From: Zoogloeaceae bacterium
GTDB lineage: Bacteria > Pseudomonadota > Gammaproteobacteria > Burkholderiales > Rhodocyclaceae
Reading direction: 5' to 3'
DNA length: 64,000 bases
Assembly: GCA_024235675.1 (NCBI GenBank)
Contig: JACKLZ010000005.1
Span: 248,001-312,000, forward strand
Shown here: positions 34,200 to 42,576 of the stretch, piece by piece
How positions within the stretch are numbered: position 1 is the first letter of the stretch
Layout of the letters: every line of letters begins with the position of its first letter
Notes under the pieces: generated by a model
The model's database searches: none
Told to the model about the DNA's origin: nothing
The model's input: only the letters and a program-made list of their open reading frames with translations
Position numbers and translations under genes: made by a program

Positions 34200-35195
34200 A
34201 TGTGCGCACACCTCATCGTGACTTTGCGGGCCGTGCTGCTGGCGGCCGTCCTCGGTCTGGGCTGGATCGCTGCGCCGGCGATGGCCGTACCGCCGGACAA
34301 TAACGCCGACGTTTACCGCGCCGTGCGCGACGGCACGGCCCAGTCCATCACCTTCACCGCGCCGGCCGATCGCATGCTGATCCAGTCCGAAGGGCAGACC
34401 TGGCGGCAGTGGCGCAACGGCCCGATCACCCAGATCGGCGGCTGGCTGCTGGCCGGCGTGTTCATCGCGCTGGTGCTGTTCCGTCTGGTTCGCGGCAAGA
34501 TCATGCTGGAGGGGCCGCCGACCGGGCGACTGATCCAGCGCTTCTCAACCGTCGAGCGCATGACCCACTGGACGGTGGCACTGAGCTTCGTGCTGCTGGC
34601 GATCACCGGCCTGACCTTGCTGTTCGGCAAGCATGTGATCATTCCGGTCATCGGTTACAGCGCGTTTTCGTGGATCGCGGCGCTGGGCAAGAACGTACAC
34701 AACTTTGTCGGCCCGCTGTTTTTCGCTTCAACCCTGGTGATGGTGGCCTTGTTTGCCCGTGACAACGTGTGGCAGGCCATCGACGCGCTGTGGATTCGCA
34801 AGGCCGGCGGCCTGCTGTCGGGCGAGCATGTGCCCTCGTGGCGCTTCAACTTCGGCGAGAAGACCTGGTTCTGGATCGGTGTGGTCATTCTTGGCTTGTT
34901 GGTCGGCATTACCGGGCTGGTACTCGACTTCCCGGGCAATGGCCAGATCCGCCAGGATATGCAGCTGGCGCACATCATCCATACCAGCGGCGCGATGATA
35001 TTCATCGCCTTGTCGCTGGGCCATATCTACATCGGCAGCGTCGGCATGGAAGGCTCGCTGGCGTCGATGAAGACTGGTTATGTGGACGAGACCTGGGCCA
35101 GGGAACACCACGAGTACTGGTATCGCGAGGCCAAGAGCAGCAGCGGTGCGGCACCGGTGGCACCGGGGTCGGCGCGACCATCGACCGCGCATTGA
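34200..35195 (+). CDS. Formate dehydrogenase cytochrome b subunit
   Basis: 331 residues. N-terminal signal (about 8-30) ending PAMA, a periplasmic stretch, then four transmembrane helices of the cytochrome b556(FdnI) type (about 77-97, 120-140, 160-185 and 225-245), with haem-ligand histidines in ERMTHWTVALSF, NVHNFVGPLFF and HIIHTSGAM. It passes electrons from the Fe-S subunit to quinone. A strong GAGGAGG site precedes the ATG. The extra N-terminal segment compared with FdnI is common in betaproteobacterial forms. Confidence 0.92.
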   Translation: MCAHLIVTLRAVLLAAVLGLGWIAAPAMAVPPDNNADVYRAVRDGTAQSITFTAPADRMLIQSEGQTWRQWRNGPITQIGGWLLAGVFIALVLFRLVRGKIMLEGPPTGRLIQRFSTVERMTHWTVALSFVLLAITGLTLLFGKHVIIPVIGYSAFSWIAALGKNVHNFVGPLFFASTLVMVALFARDNVWQAIDALWIRKAGGLLSGEHVPSWRFNFGEKTWFWIGVVILGLLVGITGLVLDFPGNGQIRQDMQLAHIIHTSGAMIFIALSLGHIYIGSVGMEGSLASMKTGYVDETWAREHHEYWYREAKSSSGAAPVAPGSARPSTAH

Positions 35196-35203
35196 GTGTC
35201 CGG

Positions 35204-35237
35204 CCGACCGTAGTGGCGCGGCGCGCGCCACGGTCGG
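35204..35237. terminator. Bidirectional hairpin between fdhC and mobA
   Basis: CCGACCG and TGGCGCG pair with CGCGCCA and CGGTCGG, with a three-base bulge. It lies between the converging cytochrome b and mobA genes. No clear T-run. Confidence 0.5.
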
Positions 35238-35241
35238 TCGA

Positions 35242-35838
35242 TCAGACGGTGGCTTGGCCGTGCCGTGCCAGTTCGTCAGCGGTGTTGATATTGGCGAAGG
35301 CTTCCGGGCAGTCGTCAAAATCGACCACCACGTGTTTCTGGGTGAATACCCAGCGGTCGATCTTGCGTTCGCCTGCAGCCAGGTAGGCTTTCAGCGCCGG
35401 TGCGGTGCGGGTGTGGGCGAGGAGAAACACTGGCTGCAACTGGTCGTCCGAGCGGACAATCGCCACGTCGGCGTCGGCCGCTTCGGCGGCATCGAGCAGC
35501 CGGGCGACCAGATCGCGCGGCACAAAGGGCGAGTCGCAGGGGCAGGTCACTATCCAGCCCTCGGTGTTGCCGAGGTGGGCGAGGCCGGCATCCAGCCCGG
35601 CCAGCGGGCCAACAAAGCCGCTGTGGCGGTCGGCCAGAACGGGGATGCGGAAGCGGGAATAGACTTCCGTGTTGCGATTGGCGTTGATCAGCAGGGCATC
35701 GACTTGCGGGTGCAGACGCGCCAGCACATGGTCGATCATCGGGCGGCCATCGAGCATGACCAGCCCCTTGTCGGCACCGCCCATGCGGCGGCCGAGTCCG
35801 CCGGCCAGGACCAGGCCGGAAATACGTGGGTGACTCAT
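35242..35838 (-). CDS. Molybdenum cofactor guanylyltransferase MobA
   Basis: 198 residues. The nucleotide-binding signature LVLAGGLGRRMGGADKGL (about 9-26) and CPCDSPFVP (about 99-107) identify MobA. It links GMP to molybdopterin to make the bis-MGD cofactor that the neighbouring formate dehydrogenase needs. It overlaps fdhD by 4 bp (ATGA) and is translated after it. Confidence 0.92.
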   Translation of the reverse strand: MSHPRISGLVLAGGLGRRMGGADKGLVMLDGRPMIDHVLARLHPQVDALLINANRNTEVYSRFRIPVLADRHSGFVGPLAGLDAGLAHLGNTEGWIVTCPCDSPFVPRDLVARLLDAAEAADADVAIVRSDDQLQPVFLLAHTRTAPALKAYLAAGERKIDRWVFTQKHVVVDFDDCPEAFANINTADELARHGQATV

Positions 35839-36713
35839 TCAGGGGTTCTCGTGATGCGGTGCGGATGAGTGTAGACCAGATGACGACCAACACGCGCCCG
35901 ACAGATCAAGGTCACGCCCATTTCCTGGGCCAGTGCGAGGGCCATCTGGGTCAATCCCGAGCGCGACACCAGGAAGGGAACGCGCATCTGGACGGCCTTC
36001 ATGACCATTTCGGAGGTCAGCCGGCCGGTGGTGTAAAAAATTTTACCAATGCCGGATTCTTCGTCCAGCCACATGAAGCCGGTGATGGCATCGACCGCGT
36101 TGTGCCGGCCGACGTCCTCGACGTGATAGAGCAGCGGCGCCTCGGGTGTGTTGTGCAGCAGCGCGCAGCCGTGCACCGAGCCGGAGCGCTTGTAGATGGT
36201 GTCGAGTGCGAGGATGCGGGCCAGTGCCGCATCGAGCGTGGCGATCGGCAAGGTGGCGTCGGTGTCGAGCGGGCGCAATTCGTCCAGCCAGTTGCCAAAC
36301 ATCGTCCCCTGACCGCAGCCGGTGGTCACCGTCCGTTTGGCCATGCGCTCGGTCGGCGGGCGCTGGCTTCGGGTGGTGACTGCGCAGGCGCCGGTCGTCC
36401 AGTCCACATGCACCGAGCACAGATCGGTCAGCGATTCGACCAGACCCTGGTTGCGCAGATAGCCCATGATCAAGGCCTCGGGCGCCTGGCCGAGTGTCAT
36501 CAGGGTGACCACCTCGTGCTTGTCGAGATACACCGTGAGCGCATGCTCGCCTGGCACCTCGACCTCGCGCGGCAGGCCTTCGTGGTCAATCACCTGCGCC
36601 GTGGCCGTGGCCGGACGGCGTGCGCGGGTAATCGACAGGCGTGGCGCATCGGCTCCGTTGCCGAGCGGAATGTCGATGGGGGTGTCGGTGTCGATGCGTG
36701 GTGTCTCCGTCAT
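35835..36713 (-). CDS. FdhD sulfur carrier for formate dehydrogenase
   Basis: 292 residues. It has the FdhD core: VTTGCGQGTMFGNW (near 130), HGCALLH, VEDVGRHNAVDAITG and FYTTGRLTSEMVMKA. FdhD transfers sulfur from IscS to the bis-MGD cofactor. The E. coli enzyme has a CxxC pair here; this one reads CGQG with the second cysteine replaced by glycine. ATG 36711-36713 was preferred; TTG 36734 would add seven residues. It is encoded upstream of mobA and both serve the adjacent enzyme. Confidence 0.92.
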   Translation of the reverse strand: MTETPRIDTDTPIDIPLGNGADAPRLSITRARRPATATAQVIDHEGLPREVEVPGEHALTVYLDKHEVVTLMTLGQAPEALIMGYLRNQGLVESLTDLCSVHVDWTTGACAVTTRSQRPPTERMAKRTVTTGCGQGTMFGNWLDELRPLDTDATLPIATLDAALARILALDTIYKRSGSVHGCALLHNTPEAPLLYHVEDVGRHNAVDAITGFMWLDEESGIGKIFYTTGRLTSEMVMKAVQMRVPFLVSRSGLTQMALALAQEMGVTLICRARVGRHLVYTHPHRITRTPE

Positions 36714-36776
36714 CTCGGGGGCGCCCTGGCGCAACGGGGCAGTCTCGGTTTATGTTTGAAGCGGTATTTTAGGGCT

Positions 36777-36791
36777 TGTTCACCGTGAACA
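36777..36791. promoter_or_regulatory. 15-bp palindrome, possible operator
   Basis: TGTTCAC-C-GTGAACA, a perfect dyad with 7-bp arms, in the gap between the divergent fdhD and DUF3305 genes, 20 bp before the latter's GTG start. It looks like a repressor or activator binding site. No regulator can be assigned. Confidence 0.5.
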
Positions 36792-36811
36792 GGCTGTCGG
36801 GAGAAGCAATC

Positions 36812-37315
36812 GTGTCAGACCTACCCAACCCAGGGGTTGAAGCGCTCACCGGCGCCGACCAGCTTGCCGTGTGTTTCGCCCGCCAAACGGTGGATGGCAA
36901 TCCATGGATTGATCATCGATGGGCGCTGGTGGGCCTGGCCTTTGGCGAGGTGCCACAACCCGATGGCCCCGACCAGGTGGTGGTCTCCGGGCTCAGGCTC
37001 GAGCTGCATGGCGATGAGGCCGAGGGCTATCACATGAACACCTGTGCCGACGAACCCTCCTTGTTTTTCATGCTGCGGCCCGCCAATGAAGATCAGCCCG
37101 ACGGGCCGCCCACGGTCGCCGCGGTGAGCGCCAACTTCTACGAAGCCGCCCGCTGGATGGATGCCGGCGAGAGCGTCGAGCGCCTGCCCTTGCCCGATGG
37201 CTGGTGCGAGATCATCGACGCCTTCGCGCGCGCTCATTGGCGTGAGCCCGAGAAAAAGCGTGGCAAGCGACGCTATGCCGCCACAGGAGACAACCGTGAC
37301 CGACCGGGACACTAA
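36812..37315 (+). CDS. DUF3305 protein, formate dehydrogenase-associated
   Basis: 167 residues. The pattern DHRWALVGLAFGEV ... LRLELHGDEAEGYHMNTCADEPSLFFMLR is typical of DUF3305, which is nearly always found with DUF3306 near formate dehydrogenase genes. The GTG at 36812 has GGGAG eight bases before it; the frame also opens at TTG 36776 but without a site. Function is unknown, probably accessory to the molybdoenzyme. Its 3' end overlaps the DUF3306 gene by 20 bp. Confidence 0.85.
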   Translation: MSDLPNPGVEALTGADQLAVCFARQTVDGNPWIDHRWALVGLAFGEVPQPDGPDQVVVSGLRLELHGDEAEGYHMNTCADEPSLFFMLRPANEDQPDGPPTVAAVSANFYEAARWMDAGESVERLPLPDGWCEIIDAFARAHWREPEKKRGKRRYAATGDNRDRPGH

Positions 37316-37886
37316 GCCCCCCGCGCCGACAGCGCCCGTCGAAGACGCCGGCTTCCTGCGTCGCTGGTCGCAGCGCAAGCAGGCCGTGGCGCGCGGTGAG
37401 GCCCTGGCCGAACCGGTTGTCGCGCCCGCGCCCGTCACGCCGCCGCCAGCCGATCCGCGCGATGAGGTGCCCCTGCCCGACCCCGCCTCGCTGACGCTGG
37501 CCGACGACTTCAGCGCCTTCCTGCGGCCAAAAGTACCCGCCGCCCTCAAGCGCCAGGCCATGGCGCAGCTCTTCTCGCACGCGCATTTCAATCAGGTCGA
37601 CGGGCTGGACGTCTATATGGACGACTACAACCTGATCCCCGACATGGACGACGCCGACCGCAGCCTGCTGCGCCACGCCCGTTCAGTGCTCGACCCCGCG
37701 CCGGCCAAAACGCTCGCCGAGATGGAAGAAGAAGTGATCGCCGCCGCGCAAACAGCGCCTGACGATGCGGCTGCGAGTGAGGCCGAGCCGATTGTCGAGG
37801 CCGAACCGGATACCGAGCCGACGGACGGCACGCCGAGCGCCGACCCCGCCGGGCCGGATGAGCCGCCGATATCGAACAGGGTTTAG
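37296..37886 (+). CDS. DUF3306 protein, formate dehydrogenase-associated
   Basis: 196 residues. The DUF3306 signature FLRRWSQRKQAV near the N-terminus and LPDPASLTLADDFSAFLRPKVPAALKRQAMAQLFSHAHFN in the centre are present. The C-terminal 60 residues are acidic and low in complexity. The GTG at 37296 has AGGAG seven bases upstream inside the preceding gene. Likely partner of the DUF3305 protein; no biochemical role is known. Confidence 0.85.
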   Translation: MTDRDTKPPAPTAPVEDAGFLRRWSQRKQAVARGEALAEPVVAPAPVTPPPADPRDEVPLPDPASLTLADDFSAFLRPKVPAALKRQAMAQLFSHAHFNQVDGLDVYMDDYNLIPDMDDADRSLLRHARSVLDPAPAKTLAEMEEEVIAAAQTAPDDAAASEAEPIVEAEPDTEPTDGTPSADPAGPDEPPISNRV

Positions 37887-38207
37887 GCCGTGGCCCGCGT
37901 CGAGGCGAGCAACTGATTGCTGATCGTCGTTTGTTGTTGGCCGTGAAGCGCGCTGTTTTCCGGGGCCTGGCCGCCCACGGTCGGCGAGGCGTTACGCGCC
38001 CGCGGTGCGTATCGAGATGTAACACATTCTCATATTGGTGATTGACGAGCGATGCGGTCGGCATGCTAGTCTTGTCAAACAATCAGACCGATGGCATGTT
38101 GCGCCGCGCTTGGCGACGCATGACGTGTGAGCGCCGTACCAAGGTCGCAAGTCGCCGGATGTGTTGCGTGCCAACCCCTTCAATGACATTTTCAGGATAA
38201 CTCTCGC
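37887..38207. other. Intergenic region before the PEP-CTERM metalloprotease
   Basis: 321 bp with clearly lower GC than its flanks in the second half. I see no ORF with coding character, no RNA gene and no strong terminator. The 3' part must hold the promoter of the metalloprotease, and AGGATAA before its ATG is the likely ribosome binding site. Confidence 0.5.
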
Positions 38208-39233
38208 ATGAACTCTTCTACGCAATCGCGTGGGCGCCTGTCGCGGCTCACTCACCTGATGCTCAGCAGTGGTTTCGTCGCCGGCTGCCTGGCCTTCGGC
38301 GGCAGCGCCAATGCCGCGATCAGTTTTACTTTTGATTATTCGGACAACACGCCGGGGTTGGGTTTTCTGGATGCCACCTATGGCACCGACCGACAGAACG
38401 CGCTGGTGACCGCGGGCAATGCCTTTTCCAGCCTGTTCGGGCAGTACTTTACAAACTCCGCCAACATCGTTTTGAAAGTGACGTCGTCGGACGATTCGCA
38501 GTCAAGCAATCTGGCGTCTGCCGGATCCGTGGCGATCTGGGATGGCAGCACCAACGGCTTTACCTATCAGGAAGTGGTGCGCAACAAGCTGCTGACCGGT
38601 ACCGACCTGAACGACGGCGCGGCCGACGGCGACGTTAACGTCAACTGGGGTCAGCAGTGGCATCTTGATCTGAACAGTGAGGCGCCCTACGGCAAGTACG
38701 ACTTCTACTCCACCGTGTTTCATGAGTTCACGCATGCCATCGGCTTTTCGTCGAGCATCAACCAGAACGGCACCTCACCGTTTGCGCCTGACAATGTGTG
38801 GAGCGCTTTTGACGAGTTCCTGGGCGACAAGAATGGGAATCGGGTGATCAAGTCTGACTATTCGCTCGACGCGGCTGCGTGGGCGGCGAGCACCGGTGGC
38901 GCAAGTCCGGCAGAGGGCATGTTCTTCTATGGCGCCTACGCCATGGCCGCCAACGGTGGCAACCCGGTGGGCCTCTACAGCCCGACCACCTGGAAAAACG
39001 GCTCCAGCGTGTCCCACCTCGACACCGACAACCCCGTACTCGAAGCGATGATGATGACGCATGCCGGCCCGGATGGTCCGTCGCCGCGTGTGTTTACGGC
39101 CATCGAAGTCGGCGTTCTGCGTGACCTGGGTTACACCGCCGTCACCCCCGTGCCGGAACCGGAAACCTACGCCATGATGCTGGCCGGCCTCGGCTTGGTC
39201 GGTTGGCAGGTTCGCCGTCGTCGCGCCGCTTGA
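38208..39233 (+). CDS. PEP-CTERM-anchored zinc metalloprotease
   Basis: 341 residues. Signal peptide ending GSANA (about residue 36). The zinc site reads HEFTHAIGF (His near 168), the HExxHxxGF metzincin-like pattern. The C-terminus has a canonical sorting signal: VPEPETYAMMLAGLGLVGW followed by RRRRAA. PEP-CTERM proteins are cleaved by exosortase and surface-anchored or released, often with exopolysaccharide. The nearest characterised relatives of the catalytic domain are unclear. No exosortase gene is in the window. A terminator follows. Confidence 0.85.
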   Translation: MNSSTQSRGRLSRLTHLMLSSGFVAGCLAFGGSANAAISFTFDYSDNTPGLGFLDATYGTDRQNALVTAGNAFSSLFGQYFTNSANIVLKVTSSDDSQSSNLASAGSVAIWDGSTNGFTYQEVVRNKLLTGTDLNDGAADGDVNVNWGQQWHLDLNSEAPYGKYDFYSTVFHEFTHAIGFSSSINQNGTSPFAPDNVWSAFDEFLGDKNGNRVIKSDYSLDAAAWAASTGGASPAEGMFFYGAYAMAANGGNPVGLYSPTTWKNGSSVSHLDTDNPVLEAMMMTHAGPDGPSPRVFTAIEVGVLRDLGYTAVTPVPEPETYAMMLAGLGLVGWQVRRRRAA

Positions 39234-39817
39234 TGACGCTACTCGGCAAGGCAACCAGCTCCTCTCACGGGGGGCTGGTTTTTCGCGTTGGACGCCGGCT
39301 GGCTGGGGCGGTCGTGGTGCTGGCAAGTTGTGCTGCAGGTCCGGCCATGGCCGCTGAAGCCACATTGGGGCCTAAGGGTCCGCCGCTGCACTATCCGGTC
39401 GACAGCGTCAGTGTCAGCGTGCGTCACTCACCCGGGCCTGCCCTGGGTGCGCAGACGCGCGAGTTGGTGCTGACCGGCGCCGGAAGTGCAAAGCTCACTC
39501 GCGGCGACGCGGCGGTGTCGTTTGACTATGCCGCGGCCGATCTGGTCGGTGTGCTCAACGGCCTCTATGGTTTGAACTACTTCGACCTGCCGGCGGATCT
39601 GGTGCGGCGCTACTCGGTCTTTCTGAAAGACGATGGCAGTGTGGGCACCAGTCAGTTGCGTCTGCTTGATCGGGCCAGCACCGAAGTGTGTGTGCGCATG
39701 GCGAGCTACGAAAAATGCGTTCGCTATGCCGATGATGAACCGGCAGCGCTGGCGGCGCTGGTGCGTCAGCTCGACGCCGAGGCAGATCAACGGGTGCTTG
39801 CTGCAACACCGAAGTAA
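39233..39817 (+). CDS. Secreted hypothetical protein
   Basis: 194 residues from ATG 39233, which touches the metalloprotease stop (TGATG). An N-terminal hydrophobic segment ending AAGPAMA (about residue 39) looks like a signal peptide. The mature part contains two Cys (STEVCVRMASYEKCVRY, about 15 residues from the end of the core), perhaps a disulfide. No family recognised. The start is uncertain, because a terminator hairpin lies inside the first 17 codons; a later non-ATG start is possible. Confidence 0.55.
   Translation: MTLLGKATSSSHGGLVFRVGRRLAGAVVVLASCAAGPAMAAEATLGPKGPPLHYPVDSVSVSVRHSPGPALGAQTRELVLTGAGSAKLTRGDAAVSFDYAAADLVGVLNGLYGLNYFDLPADLVRRYSVFLKDDGSVGTSQLRLLDRASTEVCVRMASYEKCVRYADDEPAALAALVRQLDAEADQRVLAATPK
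39253..39283 (+). terminator. Intrinsic terminator after the metalloprotease gene
   Basis: Stem AACCAGC/GCTGGTT with a 14-base loop and a run of five T. It is 20 bp past the metalloprotease stop but overlaps the 5' end of the next reading frame, which weakens the start assigned to that gene. Confidence 0.7.
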
Positions 39818-39868
39818 GTCGTTTCAGGCCTCGCCTCTCCGAGGCTGGCTGGGACGCGCAAAACGCGC

Positions 39869-39900
39869 ACGGGCGTGTCTTTAAAAGGCACGCCCGTTTT
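39869..39900 (+). terminator. Intrinsic terminator
   Basis: Nine-bp stem ACGGGCGTG/CACGCCCGT with an 11-base loop and TTTT. It ends the secreted-protein gene and isolates the injection-system operon from upstream reading. Confidence 0.8.
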
Positions 39901-40150
39901 GTTTGGTGGCTGCCGGACGAGAGAAAACATCTTGTTGCAAACGATATCGCCAGCGTCGGGCGCCGCGATCAATGCATCCGTTCGGAATGTTTTGCGACCC
40001 TGGTGCGTGCAAACCGTCACGCTATCTGTCGGATAAATAGACACATTCATCATCGCCTTGCCTGTGCGTGACAAAAAGTTCTTTGGCATAACGATCTGCC
40101 GGCTGCGACGACACTGTCGGGCGTCGGCTACAAATTTCTGCCGGCTCAGG

Positions 40151-40179
40151 TTGCATTCGAATGGCATCGTTTCTAGATT
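40151..40179 (+). promoter_or_regulatory. Candidate promoter of the injection-system operon
   Basis: TTGCAT, 17-bp spacer, TAGATT. Match to the sigma-70 consensus is modest (3/6 and 4/6), but this is the most promoter-like pair in the leader. It would give an untranslated leader of about 255 bases. Confidence 0.3.
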
Positions 40180-40384
40180 AAAAAGGCATTGAATCACCCG
40201 TTCGGCCCACATCGACGCCACACAAGGCCGTCGATGTTTCGGGGCAGGACGTCACCGTGATCCGGCCGCGTCGATCCACGCGCCGTCGCGGCAACCGTTG
40301 TCGTCTAGCTTCGTTTGGGAAACCGTCCGAGTGGCGTCGCGTGGCCCTGGCCTCCGCGAGCCCGCCGGGCTGATAGAGAACCGG

Positions 40385-40416
40385 GCCGGCATGTTGTCGC
40401 AGTGGCGCATGCCGGC
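40385..40416 (+). promoter_or_regulatory. Leader hairpin before the sheath gene
   Basis: Perfect 9-bp stem GCCGGCATG/CATGCCGGC with a 14-base loop, ending 25 bp before the sheath ATG and 11 bp before its GAGGAG site. No T-run follows. It could modulate translation or protect the mRNA end. Confidence 0.45.
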
Positions 40417-40441
40417 TTCTCAGCACTGAGGAGTCACGACC

Positions 40442-42031
40442 ATGCCGTCTGCCTTGACCTATCCCGGCGTCTATGTGGAAGAAGTGCCCAGCGGGGTGCG
40501 CACCATCACCGGGGTTGCCACGTCCATTACCGCCTTCATCGGGCGCGCCTTGCGCGGCCCGGTTAACTCGCCGGTGCGGGTGCAGAGTTTTGCCGAGTAC
40601 TCGCGACTGTTTGGCGGGCTGTGGCAACCCAGCACGCTCAGTTATGCAGTCAATCAGTTCTTTCAGCACGGCGGCAGTGATGCCCTGATCGTGCGGGTGT
40701 TCAATGGCACGGTGTCGACCAGCACCGCGACCCTCACGCTGGCCACCGCCGGTGGCTCCCTGGTGCTCGAAGCGGCCAGCCCCGGCACCTGGGGCAGCGC
40801 GCTGCGCGCCACGGTGGACCACGCCACGCGTGACACCGCCGACACGCTGCTGTTCAACCTGCTCATCGAAGAACTCGACCGCCCCGGCGGCACGCGGGCG
40901 ATCGCCTCCGAGCAGTTCCGCAATGTGTCGGTCGATCCGACCAGCCAGCGTTTCGTCAATACGGTGCTCAACGAGCAGTCGGCCCTGGTCAACGTGCGCA
41001 CCTCGGCGCCGGCCACCGAGAGTCCCGCCAATGCCACGGTGACAGTGGCCAACCCGGACGGCACCGCGACCGCGGCCGGCTCGCTCGGCTCCGATGGCAA
41101 CCCCATTACCGACGCGCAGATCACCGGCGACCAGAATGCCCGCACCGGCATCTTCGCGCTGGAGTCGGCCGACCTGTTCAACCTGCTGTGCATCCCGCCG
41201 CGCACGCCCACCAACGATCTCGCCAACGCGACCTGGGCGGCCGCTGCCGCCTATTGCCAGACCCGGCGCGCGATGCTGATTGTCGACCCGCCGGCCGCCT
41301 GGACGGCCAATCCGAGCACGGCGATTGCCACCGCGGTCTCTGGCGTCAACACCTTGCGCGGGGCGATTGGCAATGACGCGGCGATCAATGCCACGGCCTA
41401 CTTCCCGCGACTGCGCATGCCCGACCCGCTGTCCGAAAACCGCCTCGCCGATTTCGCACCCTGCGGTGCGGTGGCCGGCATCATCTCGCGCACCGACGTG
41501 CAGCGCGGGGTGTGGAAAGCACCGGCCGGGCTGGCCGCCAGCTTCTCCGGTGCGCAGGGCCTGACCTACACCATGACCGACCCGCAGAATGGCCAGCTCA
41601 ACCCCATCGGCCTCAACTGCCTGCGCAGCTTCCCGGTCACCGGGCATCTGGTGTGGGGCGCGCGCACCTTGGCCGGCGCCGATCTGCTGGCCTCCGAGTG
41701 GAAATACCTGCCGGTGCGCCGGCTGGCGCTGTTCCTCGAAGAGAGCCTGTTCCGCGGCACGCAGTGGGTGGTGTTCGAGCCCAACGACGAGCCGCTGTGG
41801 GCGCAGATCCGGCTCAACATCGGCGCCTTCATGCAGACCCTGTTCCGACAGGGTGCCTTTCAGGGCAGCAGCCCGCGCGAGGCCTACTTCGTGAAGTGCG
41901 ATCGCGAGACCACCACCCAGAACGATATCGACCGCGGGGTGGTGAACATCCTCGTCGGCTTCGCGCCGCTCAAGCCGGCAGAGTTCGTGGTCCTGAAAAT
42001 CCAGCAGATGGCCGGCCAGATCGAGGCCTGA
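40442..42031 (+). CDS. Contractile sheath protein of an eCIS
   Basis: 529 residues. The N-terminus PSALTYPGVYVEEVPSGVRTITGVATSITAFIGRA is the classic start of phage-tail-like sheaths (Afp2/Pvc2/T4 gp18 class). The C-terminal domain has GARTLAG, KYLPVRRLALFLEESLFRGTQWVVFEPNDEPLW and ALKPAEFVVLKIQQM. This protein forms the outer sheath that contracts to drive the inner tube. GAGGAG precedes the ATG. It is the first gene of a long + strand operon, and only one sheath gene is present in the window. Confidence 0.95.
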   Translation: MPSALTYPGVYVEEVPSGVRTITGVATSITAFIGRALRGPVNSPVRVQSFAEYSRLFGGLWQPSTLSYAVNQFFQHGGSDALIVRVFNGTVSTSTATLTLATAGGSLVLEAASPGTWGSALRATVDHATRDTADTLLFNLLIEELDRPGGTRAIASEQFRNVSVDPTSQRFVNTVLNEQSALVNVRTSAPATESPANATVTVANPDGTATAAGSLGSDGNPITDAQITGDQNARTGIFALESADLFNLLCIPPRTPTNDLANATWAAAAAYCQTRRAMLIVDPPAAWTANPSTAIATAVSGVNTLRGAIGNDAAINATAYFPRLRMPDPLSENRLADFAPCGAVAGIISRTDVQRGVWKAPAGLAASFSGAQGLTYTMTDPQNGQLNPIGLNCLRSFPVTGHLVWGARTLAGADLLASEWKYLPVRRLALFLEESLFRGTQWVVFEPNDEPLWAQIRLNIGAFMQTLFRQGAFQGSSPREAYFVKCDRETTTQNDIDRGVVNILVGFAPLKPAEFVVLKIQQMAGQIEA

Positions 42032-42046
42032 TCAAGGAGAACGCAG

Positions 42047-42571
42047 ATGGCACAGTTCAGCGTCAACACGCAGCGCTTCGACCCGTACAAGAACTTCAAA
42101 TTCCGGGTCAAGTGGGACGGCCGCTACGTGGCCGGCATCAGCAAGGTGGGCGCGCTCAAGCGGTCCACTGAACTGGTCGAACACCGCGAAGGCGGCGACC
42201 CGAGCACCTCGCGCAAGTCGCCCGGGCGCACCAAGTTCGAGGCTATCACGCTCGAGCGCGGCGTCACCCATGACGTCGAGTTCGAGCAGTGGGCCAACAA
42301 GGTGTGGAACTTCGGCTCCGGCCTGGGTGCCGAGGTCTCGCTCAAGGACTTCCGCAAGGATCTCATCATCGAGGTCTACAACGAGGCCGGCCAGCTGGTG
42401 CTGGCCTACAAGGTGTATCGCTGCTGGGTGTCAGAGTATCAAGCCCTGCCCGACCTCGATGCCAACGCCAACGCCGTCGCCATCCAGACCCTCAAGCTGG
42501 AGAACGAGGGCTGGGAGCGCGACTACGACGTCACCGAGCCGAGCGAGCCGAGCTTTACCGAACCGGCCTGA
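42047..42571 (+). CDS. Inner tube protein of the eCIS (gp19-like)
   Basis: 174 residues. Tail-tube family features: DPYKNFKFRVKWDGRYVAGISKVGALKRSTE near the N-terminus and AVAIQTLKLENEGWERDY at the end. Homologues (Afp1, Pvc1, T4 gp19) stack as hexamers into the tube expelled by contraction. It follows the sheath gene by 15 bp, with AAGGAG before the ATG. Confidence 0.93.
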   Translation: MAQFSVNTQRFDPYKNFKFRVKWDGRYVAGISKVGALKRSTELVEHREGGDPSTSRKSPGRTKFEAITLERGVTHDVEFEQWANKVWNFGSGLGAEVSLKDFRKDLIIEVYNEAGQLVLAYKVYRCWVSEYQALPDLDANANAVAIQTLKLENEGWERDYDVTEPSEPSFTEPA

Positions 42572-42576
42572 TCATC

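Larger units (their letters stand above)
39901..40441. other. Long AT-richer leader region of the injection-system operon
   Basis: 541 bp without a convincing gene. GC is lower than anywhere else nearby, notably 40020-40200. A minus-strand frame is open through 39787-40221 but has no recognisable protein character. It holds a candidate promoter (40151-40179) and a hairpin next to the sheath start (40385-40416). Confidence 0.5.

Noticed and set aside
40082..40098. Possible sigma-54 promoter (TGGCATAACGATCTGC)
   Set aside because: The GG and GC doublets are 11 bases apart rather than 10, a spacing that normally abolishes sigma-54 recognition.
39787..40221. 144-codon minus-strand ORF
   Set aside because: It crosses the 3' end of a real gene, a terminator and an AT-richer leader, has no recognisable motif and no ribosome site.
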